Shown: positions 1 through 6,128 of the stretch, piece by piece | How positions within the stretch are numbered: position 1 is the first letter of the stretch | How the letters are laid out: every line of letters starts with the position of its first letter | Assembly (NCBI GenBank): GCA_013698165.1 | Contig: JACCVN010000518.1 | Location: 1 to 6,128 of the forward strand | From: Parachlamydiaceae bacterium | GTDB taxonomy: Bacteria > Chlamydiota > Chlamydiia > Chlamydiales > Parachlamydiaceae | Length of the DNA: 6,128 nt | Direction: 5' to 3' | Position numbers and translations under genes: made by a program | The notes under the pieces: model-generated | What the model saw: only the letters and a program-made list of their open reading frames with translations | The model's database searches: none | Told to the model about the DNA's origin: nothing

Positions 1-34
1 CAGTCCATTTTCTGTCCATTAAAAATTTTCTTGC

Positions 35-63
35 TTGGTTTTTGATTTCAGGCGTGGTAAACT
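35..63 (+). promoter_or_regulatory. Possible extended -10 promoter for rmuC
   Basis: A weak -35 (TTGGTT, 35-40) is followed after 17 bases by TAAACT (58-63), which matches the -10 consensus at four of six positions. A TG at 55-56 is placed as in extended -10 promoters. Transcription would begin near 70, giving a leader of about 17 bases before ATG 87. That would put the TTG 42 start upstream of the transcript and so agrees with the later start. The individual matches are modest and this may be chance in AT-rich DNA. Confidence 0.3.
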
Positions 64-86
64 CACGCAAATTTCCAAGGATGTTT

Positions 87-1622
87 ATGCCATATGACAA
101 TCTTTTTGATTTGAATCAGAGCCCGGAACTTTGGCTATTATGGGGTAGTCTTTTAGGAGCCTTGTGCATATTGTTTTTTTTGTTTATGCGCTTGAAACAG
201 CGGGATAAAGAAATTGCAATTTTTGTTGAAAAGCTTGCGGGAGCGAATATACAGCTTGAAGAGATGCGAGCAGTGCATTTAAATGTTTTAAGTGAACTCG
301 CTTTACTGCGTCAAGAGCATAGGGTCGAAAGTGAAAGGCGTTGCATTGCGGAAGAAAAAAATTCCCGGATTGTCGATCTCGAAGAAATTTTAAAGAAAAG
401 AGAACAGCTGATCGCAGAGCTGCAAAATGATAATTCCTTACTTAAGAGTTCTATTGCGCACTTAGAAACGAAATTTGTGGAAGGGCAGAAGAACTCGGAA
501 GAAAAGATTTCTTTGCTGCTTAATGCCCAGCAAAAGCTTGGAGAATCTTTTAAAGCCATTTCTGCTGATGCCTTGAAAAATTCTACGCATTCATTCTTGG
601 AGCTCGCTATGGCTAAGTTTGAAAAACTACAAGAAACTGCTAAGGGAGACCTGAAACAGCGAGAGACAGCCATAAGCGAGCTTGTCAAACCCCTTAAAGA
701 AGCTTTAAACAAGGTCGATCAAAAGAACTTGGAAATTGAAAAGTCGTTAGCGATTACATACACATCACTCTCGGAGCAGGTTAAAGGCTTGGCTTCCGCT
801 CAAATTCAACTTCAAAGCGAAACGTCTAACCTCGTAAAAGCGCTTCGTACTCCGCATGTGCGTGGACGATGGGGTGAGATCCAGCTGCGCCGCGTAGTGG
901 AAATTGCCGGAATGGTAGAGCACTGTGATTTTGTGCAGCAGGAATCGGTGATGTATGATGATAAGCGCTTGCGTCCCGACCTTGTGATTAAGCTGCCAAA
1001 CAGCAAGCAGATAGTTGTCGATTCAAAGACTCCTTTACATGCTTATCTCGAAGCTTTGGAAGCCACTGAAGAACCGTTGCGGTTGCAGAGTATGAAAGAT
1101 CATGCCCGCCATATTCGTACACATATTTCGCAGTTAGCTTCAAAATCATACTGGGAACAATTTGAGCATGCCCCTGAATTTGTCGTCTTGTTCATTCCGG
1201 GCGAATCTTATTTTAGCGCAGCTTTGGAGCAAGATCCAAGTCTGATTGAATGCGGTGTCGAACAGCAGGTAATCCTTGCAACCCCGACAACTTTGATTGC
1301 TTTGTTGAGGGCTGTAGCCTTTGGATGGAAACAGGAGCTTATCGCCAAAAATGCACATGAGATCAGTGCCCTTGGACGGGACCTTTATACTCGGCTGAGA
1401 AATTTTTCGCTGCATTTTGATGACTTGCGTCGTGGTCTCGATAAGGCTGTTGAAGGATATAATAAGGCGGTCGGTTCATTTGAGGGGAGAGTGCTAGTCT
1501 CAGCTCGCAAGTTTAAAGAGCTAGGCGCTGCTACCGAGCCGGAGCTAGAACCGCTGCTCAGTATTGATAGGATCACGCGTGTTTTATCACCGATTGAAGA
1601 GCTGACCTCAGTTGTGGAATGA
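87..1622 (+). CDS. rmuC: RmuC family DNA recombination-limiting protein
   Basis: RmuC proteins are membrane-anchored proteins with a predicted PD-(D/E)xK nuclease-like core. In E. coli, rmuC limits rearrangement at short inverted repeats; the reaction is not well defined. Seen here (511 aa from the chosen start): one N-terminal membrane segment at about residues 16-34, ending in a positively charged RLKQR; a long Glu/Lys/Leu-rich coiled coil from about 35 to 235; then the RmuC core. The core has RGRWGE at 259-264, a Pro-Asp at 297-298 followed by Asp312-Ser-Lys314 (the nuclease-like PD...DxK pattern), and the family signature ATPTTLIALL...GW at 398-414. I chose ATG 87 because AAGG (77-80) lies six bases upstream. 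ATG 81 abuts that AAGG, and TTG 42 and GTG 54 have no ribosome site. The frame stays open to the left window edge, so a longer N-terminus is not formally excluded. The gene faces brnQ tail to tail and is not in an operon with it. Family assignment is secure; the start is fairly secure. Confidence 0.93.
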   Translation: MPYDNLFDLNQSPELWLLWGSLLGALCILFFLFMRLKQRDKEIAIFVEKLAGANIQLEEMRAVHLNVLSELALLRQEHRVESERRCIAEEKNSRIVDLEEILKKREQLIAELQNDNSLLKSSIAHLETKFVEGQKNSEEKISLLLNAQQKLGESFKAISADALKNSTHSFLELAMAKFEKLQETAKGDLKQRETAISELVKPLKEALNKVDQKNLEIEKSLAITYTSLSEQVKGLASAQIQLQSETSNLVKALRTPHVRGRWGEIQLRRVVEIAGMVEHCDFVQQESVMYDDKRLRPDLVIKLPNSKQIVVDSKTPLHAYLEALEATEEPLRLQSMKDHARHIRTHISQLASKSYWEQFEHAPEFVVLFIPGESYFSAALEQDPSLIECGVEQQVILATPTTLIALLRAVAFGWKQELIAKNAHEISALGRDLYTRLRNFSLHFDDLRRGLDKAVEGYNKAVGSFEGRVLVSARKFKELGAATEPELEPLLSIDRITRVLSPIEELTSVVE

Positions 1623-1623
1623 G

Positions 1624-1652
1624 AAAAAAAGGAAGAACGACATCCGTTTTTT
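1624..1652. terminator. Possible bidirectional terminator between rmuC and brnQ
   Basis: Seven A (1624-1630) and GGA (1631-1633) face TCC (1643-1645), an unpaired G and six T (1647-1652). The loop is about nine bases. Read from either strand the hairpin ends in a U run, as expected for one terminator serving two convergent genes. The GC part of the stem is only three pairs, so it would be weak. Its place, between the rmuC stop at 1622 and the brnQ stop at 1658, is the main support. Confidence 0.35.
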
Positions 1653-1657
1653 GGTTT

Positions 1658-2815
1658 TTATAAGGGCTGCTCTGATAAGTTGCAGCCAGCGATCTCCTCG
1701 GCATCGGGTGCTTCTTCTATCTTTGGAGCAGAAGTTAAGAACTTTCGGCCTACATTAACGACAATCAATAAGATTAACATCGGATAGAAGATCTCTAAGA
1801 GAGGGCCAGTCACGAATGAAATTCCCTCTAGGCCTGTGATCGACATTCCAAAAGTGACGATTTGAGTAATGACTAGTGCCATTGTAGATTTTGCTTCGTC
1901 GTGGAAGATTTTTTCAGCTAAAAAGTCAGTAAATACGTTCGCAAGAGCAACAGATGTGGTAAAGCACGCTAAGAAAATGGCTATCGAGGCCACAATACCA
2001 AGTTGCGAGCCGAGTACGGCCTTTGCCAGGACAACAAGTTGTTGTTCTTTAGGAATTCCTTCCAGAAGTCCAGCATTTCCGGCTGCCAGGCAGATCAAGC
2101 CCACGTAAACAACTGCTAATAATGCAGCGCCAATTAAAGATGCTTTTAGAGTTTTATTTAGTGAAAGCGACTCATTATGGCTAGTGCGTCTTAAGATTTC
2201 AATAATTGAGGCAGAGAAAAAGAAGGAGGCAATCAGATCCATAGTATGATATCCTTCAGTTAAGCCGCGAACAAAAAGAGTGCCTGCTTCATCTGTCCAG
2301 CGAGGAGCGACCGCATCAAAATTAATGCCCCAAGCGACGATGAATCCCAGGCAAAGTAATAGTAAGGGAGTCAAAACATGGCCAAGGAGGTCAAGCATAC
2401 GGCTCTTTTTGTAAACCACGAAACCGATTAAGGCGCAGTAAATCGCGCTAAACATCCACAAAGAAATTGGATTTTCGGTATAGGGTAATATACTTGAATA
2501 AGCTAACATGGCGCATCGTGCCCCGGATCCTAAAGGGATCCATACAGTTAATAGCATGAAAATTGCTAAGAGGCCGCCTTTTTTTCCTAGGCATCCAAAA
2601 AATGAGGTATAATCACCCTTGAAGATGACCATGGCAAAAACGCCTGCTAAGGGGACGATGACCGCCGTAAGACCAAATCCCAGTCCTGCAGCTAACCACT
2701 GATCTTGGGCCAATTGGCCTAAAAATAGAGGGAAAATGAGATTACCGGAACCAAAAAACATTGCAAAGAGCGCGAGCCCCAATGTAAATGAAGAAAGTTG
2801 TTGGTTAGCAGTCAT
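1658..2815 (-). CDS. brnQ: Branched-chain amino acid/cation symporter BrnQ (LIVCS family)
   Basis: This is an inner-membrane carrier that takes up leucine, isoleucine and valine with Na+ or H+. The protein is highly hydrophobic. Family marks are GLALFAMFFGSGNLIFPLFLG at 13-33 in the first helix and GLTEGYHTMDLIAS at 184-197 before the sixth. I count about ten or eleven membrane segments: roughly 10-34, 41-65, 81-105, 118-136, 143-164, 190-208, 224-247, 262-298 (one or two), 310-327 and 334-356. A polar Glu-rich tail follows. At 385 aa it is shorter than the roughly 430-440 aa of enterobacterial BrnQ. The loss is at the C-terminus, where the last helix or two seem absent; there is no sign of a frameshift. 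The ATG at 2815 has only a weak AGGG ten bases upstream (2826-2829 on the plus-strand scale). The gene has its own consensus promoter and diverges from the large gene at 2989. Uptake of these amino acids would suit an auxotrophic intracellular organism, which is inference. Confidence 0.92.
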   Translation of the reverse strand: MTANQQLSSFTLGLALFAMFFGSGNLIFPLFLGQLAQDQWLAAGLGFGLTAVIVPLAGVFAMVIFKGDYTSFFGCLGKKGGLLAIFMLLTVWIPLGSGARCAMLAYSSILPYTENPISLWMFSAIYCALIGFVVYKKSRMLDLLGHVLTPLLLLCLGFIVAWGINFDAVAPRWTDEAGTLFVRGLTEGYHTMDLIASFFFSASIIEILRRTSHNESLSLNKTLKASLIGAALLAVVYVGLICLAAGNAGLLEGIPKEQQLVVLAKAVLGSQLGIVASIAIFLACFTTSVALANVFTDFLAEKIFHDEAKSTMALVITQIVTFGMSITGLEGISFVTGPLLEIFYPMLILLIVVNVGRKFLTSAPKIEEAPDAEEIAGCNLSEQPL

Positions 2816-2839
2816 GTAAGGTTAGCCCTATGTTTTAAA

Positions 2840-2870
2840 ATAGTTAATAGTATACGTAAATTATAGTTAA
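2840..2870. repeat. Direct repeat ATAGTTAA around the brnQ transcription start
   Basis: ATAGTTAA occurs at 2840-2847 and again at 2863-2870, 23 bases apart start to start. The right copy overlaps the brnQ -10 box by three bases. The left copy lies just inside the predicted transcript. This is where a repressor would block the promoter, but an AT-rich background makes chance repeats likely and no regulator is encoded in the window. Confidence 0.35.
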
Positions 2871-2888
2871 AAAAAAGATTTATGTCAA
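2860..2888 (-). promoter_or_regulatory. Exact-consensus sigma70-type promoter for brnQ
   Basis: On the minus strand, TTGACA (2888-2883) is followed by a 17-base spacer and TATAAT (2865-2860). All twelve consensus bases match with the optimal spacing. Transcription would begin near 2853, giving a leader of about 38 bases before the brnQ ATG at 2815. The spacer is AT-rich. A promoter this close to consensus predicts strong basal transcription unless a repressor acts on it. Confidence 0.82.
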
Positions 2889-2902
2889 TGGTTTTGTTTA
2901 AA

Positions 2903-2930
2903 TGGTTATGTTAATAACTTTTTTTAAAAT
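2903..2930 (+). promoter_or_regulatory. Possible promoter for the large gene
   Basis: TAAAAT (2925-2930) matches the -10 consensus at five of six positions. TGGTTA (2903-2908), 16 bases upstream, is a poor -35 (three of six). Transcription would start near 2937, about 52 bases before the GTG. A second candidate pair is TTGGTG (2931-2936) and TAGCAT (2953-2958), also 16 bases apart. I cannot choose between them from sequence alone. Confidence 0.3.
2905..2918. repeat. Inverted repeat GTTAT-N4-ATAAC in divergent control region
   Basis: GTTAT (2905-2909) and ATAAC (2914-2918) form a perfect five-base inverted repeat with a four-base spacer. A nested GTTA-A-TAAC sits at 2910-2918. It lies between the two divergent promoters and overlaps the proposed -35 of the right-hand gene. 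The core GTTAATA (2910-2916) recurs at 2843-2849. It may be an operator; no known regulator's consensus is recognised. Confidence 0.3.
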
Positions 2931-2988
2931 TTGGTGTTACAGTTGCAAAGTGTAGCATCGAGTGACAGTCTAAGGGAGAGAGTCAACC

Positions 2989-5958
2989 GTGAATCAAAAT
3001 GTGAATAACAATTTTTCAGACGCTTTTAATTCCATCAAAGTGCCTTTGGATTCCCCCACGTTTTATCAAAGAGCCTTTTCATATGTCGCCAAAAGACGCA
3101 AAAGAATATCAGGGACCGATGATTCGCCACTCGATCAGCTTTGCGATGAAGAGTTTGATAACCTTTCCAGACGCCTAGATACATCAAAAATTCAAGATAG
3201 CCCTTCAGTCAGGAATTTGCTGCGCGCTCGCTCCATTGCCAATGCGATCATTGATGAGAAAGGGGAATTAAACCTTTCGCGGCTAAGCTACATTATTGAA
3301 CGCCTTAGATTAACGCTGTATTCACTCGGTCCCAACAGACAGTTCGATGCAAAGCGTCAAGTGCATATGTTAAAGGCTCTGACAATCCTGCAAGAGAGTA
3401 AAGAGATACAACGTCAATTAAAAAATATTGGTAAGCCTTATTCTAATCGCTATGCTGAACAGTTAATTAAAGAAACCTTGCAATTTTCTTCTACCGTTTT
3501 GATTAATGACCCCCAAGCGCGCCAAAGCGCTTTGATTGCATGGCTGACTTATTTAAGGCAAAATGTGGGATCCTGCTTTGCGACAGCCCCAGCCATTTTG
3601 GTTTCAGAGGAACAACCAGAACTGTTTTTTAAGGATATCGCCGAATTATTTGGAACCGGACGACTTAAACGCACGTTTGGGGGAGTTGAGTATTCTGTTC
3701 CTTTTAGCGCCAGCTGGGGAGCCGGAGACTTAAGGCGGCTAATTGTGGTGCAGCGCAGTCCAATGGCAGAAAAATCAGAATTATGGTATTCCCCAGGGAT
3801 TTTGGCAGGTTTAGAAGCTGCCGGAGTTATCGATACTAAAGTTCCCTTAGCGGAAAAAATTGAGAATTTAAAAGCACAATTTTTGAGAATCATTGCCGAA
3901 TGGCCTGAAGAGCAAGCTCAGATCTTGATTTCTCCGGAAGATGTATTGCAAAAAGCCATTTTGATATCTCTTGAACTTACGCCCGCAGACATTGAAGAGT
4001 ATGAGAGCCGCCCGCAAGCTATGGTCACAGGCAGTTTGATGATGCAAACCGTAAATATCTCTGCGAGCGGCAAATCACAAGCATGCCGACTCTACTATAG
4101 TAAATTTGAAGATGCTAAGACAGGCTTTAAGGCTCTAGCGGAAAATGCTTTATTAAAATCTTGGGAGTACTCCTTAGCGTCATTTTCTGAGACGAAATTG
4201 CAGTTTGCCAGTTGGAACTTATATGCGAGTTTAGGCCTTGGACCTCAAGAAGCAGGTGGGATAGGTCATAGTTTGTACTTGATTTTGAAAAAGAAACTCG
4301 ACAATGCCAATCAACAGATTCAAGATATACAGTTTGATTATGATCAGGCCTATGGCATGATCCGCTATTTGGAAACCCGTATGCGTACAGCTTCCAGTGA
4401 GAAGGAAGCCGAGTGGATAAAGCTGGAATATCGCACCCGTCGTTACGAATTTGAGCGCATAGAAGAAACCCGAGACAAGTGGCAGTACCAAGCCCAGCGT
4501 TATGCTTCTTTGTTCGATCCCCTCATAGATTTGTACATGTCACTGTTTCCGAATTATTTTCAAGAGGTCTACGATGCAGATATGCATGAGATCACCTCGA
4601 CGCCTTATGACGACAGTCCTGCGGGCTTTAGACTACTATATAAGTACGGTCGCAGCAATACAGCCCAATGGACGCGAATTCAGGACCAAAAAGAGTTTAT
4701 TGAGTCTTTAGCTTCTTTTTTTGTAGCTGCGGAAATGGAGATCTCTTCTTCCGAGGTTATGGAAGGACTACAGCATGATGTTACAGAGATTACAACTGCT
4801 ATTGTGATGCAAATTCGCACGTCGGAATTTTTGGAATCTGCTTTTTACCGTATGGCCGTAGCGCATCACACTGCACCGATCAAAGACCCTTTAGAGAATC
4901 TCGATAAGATCGATAAGAAACCTTGGGCTTATACCTCAGGGGGTACTATGGATACGCTTGTCAGTTGTTACTGGAAGCGCGAGCAGAAACCTACAGAGGT
5001 AGGAAGATGGGTGGAAAGCCCAATGGAATTGCTCGTATTTTTTATCGATACGATGAAGCAGATGCCTCCAAAGCTCTCTGAAGAGTTTTTAAATGACCCA
5101 AATAAATCAATGCTGATGCACTCGCCGACCCACGCTTTCATATTTAAACCTGGAGCAGCTCCATTTAAAGAGTGTTGGCTATTGGAAGGATTTACTTATA
5201 CAGCGATCAGAGATAAGGTTGTCATACCTGCTGAAAAATTTATAGACAATATCGTTCTCGACCAGGAAATGGCCCAATATCTTGTTGCTAAGCTGGTTGA
5301 GATGGTTTCAATGAATTTTCAGCATTATTTTAAACAGACCTTCTCATATGTTCATGGCGGAATGACCCCAACGGAATTTCGTCAACATATCGTTCATGGG
5401 ATGCTAAAGGAAAGAGGTTTGGCCTTTGGACGTAGTGATGTTTTATCTTCAGAAGATATCGATAGCTTTCTGTATGCAAATCTTCCCTTATTTCCGCAAA
5501 AAGAATTGAAAGAACGCGTGCGTAAAATTTTTGAACTCTTACCCGGTTTAACTTCGGATGTTTTAGAGAATTTGGATACCCTCTGGTCTGAACTGCCCAC
5601 AATTATGCAGCCGGGGAATATCATTACTGCAAAAACTCTTCAAGATACGGTTAAGGCGTTTTTATGTTTACTGCTTGGAACGACCTCTACACCATCTGAC
5701 TATCATTTACAAGTTAGCCTGGCAGCAAAGCAACTAGGTTATGCCATGCCCATGCCTGTGATTTTTGCTGATACTAACTGGGCTCGCGATGAATTTGGAT
5801 TTTTGGTAAATCCCGGAACAGGAAAATTTGAATTTTGGCGTGTCGATTACTGCGGAACTGTGGGTGCACCAATGACCTCTTGGGATCAATGGGTAGACGG
5901 TTCGCGCAAAGACCGCACTTGGGGGCTATACACCAAGCCTTATGAATATAAACAGTAA
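2989..5958 (+). CDS. Large soluble hypothetical protein, possible papain-like fold
   Basis: I do not recognise this 989-aa protein with certainty. The GTG start is well fixed: a TAA in the same frame lies at 2971-2973, no other start codon intervenes, and AAGGGAG (2972-2978) is a good ribosome site about ten bases upstream. There is no signal peptide and no convincing membrane segment, so it is cytosolic or exported without a Sec signal. Residues 1-20 are rich in Asn and Ser. Residues 190-200 read RQNVGSCFATA, which recalls the Gln-Cys active site of papain-like peptidases, though Gln to Cys is five residues rather than papain's six. Residues 430-505 are strongly charged and helical, probably a coiled coil. 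Near the C-terminus His906 is followed by a strand ending in DTNW (928-931), FGFLVNPG (936-943) and FEFWRVD (947-953), resembling papain's His and Asn-Trp region. THAFIFKPG (714-722) offers another His (715). The last 60 residues are Trp-rich. A peptidase role is inference. The gene stands alone, divergent from brnQ. Confidence 0.9.
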   Translation: MNQNVNNNFSDAFNSIKVPLDSPTFYQRAFSYVAKRRKRISGTDDSPLDQLCDEEFDNLSRRLDTSKIQDSPSVRNLLRARSIANAIIDEKGELNLSRLSYIIERLRLTLYSLGPNRQFDAKRQVHMLKALTILQESKEIQRQLKNIGKPYSNRYAEQLIKETLQFSSTVLINDPQARQSALIAWLTYLRQNVGSCFATAPAILVSEEQPELFFKDIAELFGTGRLKRTFGGVEYSVPFSASWGAGDLRRLIVVQRSPMAEKSELWYSPGILAGLEAAGVIDTKVPLAEKIENLKAQFLRIIAEWPEEQAQILISPEDVLQKAILISLELTPADIEEYESRPQAMVTGSLMMQTVNISASGKSQACRLYYSKFEDAKTGFKALAENALLKSWEYSLASFSETKLQFASWNLYASLGLGPQEAGGIGHSLYLILKKKLDNANQQIQDIQFDYDQAYGMIRYLETRMRTASSEKEAEWIKLEYRTRRYEFERIEETRDKWQYQAQRYASLFDPLIDLYMSLFPNYFQEVYDADMHEITSTPYDDSPAGFRLLYKYGRSNTAQWTRIQDQKEFIESLASFFVAAEMEISSSEVMEGLQHDVTEITTAIVMQIRTSEFLESAFYRMAVAHHTAPIKDPLENLDKIDKKPWAYTSGGTMDTLVSCYWKREQKPTEVGRWVESPMELLVFFIDTMKQMPPKLSEEFLNDPNKSMLMHSPTHAFIFKPGAAPFKECWLLEGFTYTAIRDKVVIPAEKFIDNIVLDQEMAQYLVAKLVEMVSMNFQHYFKQTFSYVHGGMTPTEFRQHIVHGMLKERGLAFGRSDVLSSEDIDSFLYANLPLFPQKELKERVRKIFELLPGLTSDVLENLDTLWSELPTIMQPGNIITAKTLQDTVKAFLCLLLGTTSTPSDYHLQVSLAAKQLGYAMPMPVIFADTNWARDEFGFLVNPGTGKFEFWRVDYCGTVGAPMTSWDQWVDGSRKDRTWGLYTKPYEYKQ

Positions 5959-5984
5959 CCCAAGTTTAAATTGTAAAGGAAAAA

Positions 5985-6128
5985 TACTGTTACAGAGCCC
6001 ACAGAGAACACAGACTCGACTTTAGGACTTTTTGCTTGTTTAGGGGCAAGGCCCCGACAGAACCATAAGTTAAAAACCTCTTCTGCCGCCCCTACAGGGC
6101 TAACATGCTAATTCTTAAATACCTAGGC
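5985..6128. repeat. Probable dispersed intergenic repeat, partial at window edge
   Basis: No gene is visible after the stop at 5958. ACAGA recurs at a nine-base interval (5992, 6001, 6010), giving three imperfect copies. Next come GGGGC-AAG-GCCCC (6043-6055), a five-pair hairpin, and GCCC-CTACA-GGGC (6088-6100), a four-pair hairpin. TAGGGGC (6041-6047) is also the reverse complement of GCCCCTA (6088-6094), so a longer-range stem competes with the two local ones. The GC-rich blocks stand out from the AT-rich intergenic DNA elsewhere. From memory, the motifs CACAGAGAACACAGA and GCCCCTACAGGGCT resemble dispersed intergenic repeats seen in several bacterial genomes. Only one copy lies here, so repetition in the genome is inferred. 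Confidence 0.42.

Noticed and set aside
311..712. 133-codon minus-strand reading frame inside rmuC
   Set aside because: It is antisense to the coiled-coil part of a well-supported gene, is Ser/Phe-rich as expected from reversed Glu/Lys codons, and matches no known family.
714..1006. Minus-strand frame 812-1006 opposite the RGRWGE motif
   Set aside because: It is short, antisense to the most conserved rmuC region and has no independent evidence.
1146..1576. Two overlapping minus-strand frames under the rmuC core
   Set aside because: They lie antisense to conserved RmuC motifs and have no ribosome sites or recognisable domains.
1869..2108. 79-codon plus-strand frame within brnQ
   Set aside because: It is the reverse of membrane helices of brnQ, with no promoter or family match.
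3549..5624. Minus-strand frames at 3549-3893, 4231-4491, 5330-5602 and 5394-5624
   Set aside because: All are antisense to the large gene, whose start, ribosome site and uninterrupted 989 codons are far better supported.
5951..5991. AACAGTA (5951-5957) and TACTGTT (5985-5991) as a terminator stem
   Set aside because: The loop is 27 bases, the stem is AT-rich and overlaps the stop codon, and no T run follows.
6043..6055. GGGGC-AAG-GCCCC as a terminator for the large gene
   Set aside because: Neither strand has a T run after the stem, and it is 85 bases past the stop. It is better kept as part of the repeat block.
5959..6128. Small gene or tRNA in the right-hand flank
   Set aside because: No cloverleaf is visible, and the minus-strand ATG at 6106 meets a stop after four codons.

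Overview
The window holds three complete protein genes and no RNA gene, phage or IS gene that I can see. The genes are rmuC (+), brnQ (-) and a 989-residue protein of unknown function (+). Codon use looks similar in all three, the base composition is moderately AT-rich, and the intergenic DNA is strongly AT-rich. The mix of an RmuC, a compact LIVCS-type amino-acid carrier and a large soluble hypothetical protein with an Asn/Ser-rich N-terminus would fit an environmental chlamydia (Parachlamydia/Waddlia-like). That placement is a recall-based guess, and nothing in the window proves it.

Layout. Positions 1-86: short leader with a plausible extended -10 promoter and the real rmuC start at 87. 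Positions 87-1622: rmuC, a membrane-anchored coiled-coil protein with a nuclease-fold core. Positions 1623-1657: a 35-base convergent gap with an A/T-flanked hairpin that could end transcription from both sides. Positions 1658-2815 (-): brnQ, a branched-chain amino-acid/cation symporter that is short at the C-terminus. Positions 2816-2988: a divergent AT-rich control region. It carries an exact-consensus promoter (TTGACA, 17-base spacer, TATAAT) for brnQ, a weaker promoter for the right-hand gene, and several GTTAA-based repeats that could be operators. Positions 2989-5958: the large hypothetical gene, with a GTG start fixed by an in-frame stop just upstream and a good Shine-Dalgarno. Positions 5959-6128: no gene; it contains a 9-base-period repeat and clustered GC inverted repeats that resemble a dispersed intergenic repeat.

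The genes do not form an operon: the first two converge and the last two diverge. The most interesting item is the large protein. Its Gln-x4-Cys motif near residue 196 and His906/Asn930-Trp931 near the C-terminus recall a papain-like cysteine peptidase whose catalytic parts are separated by about 700 residues. This is a hypothesis only.
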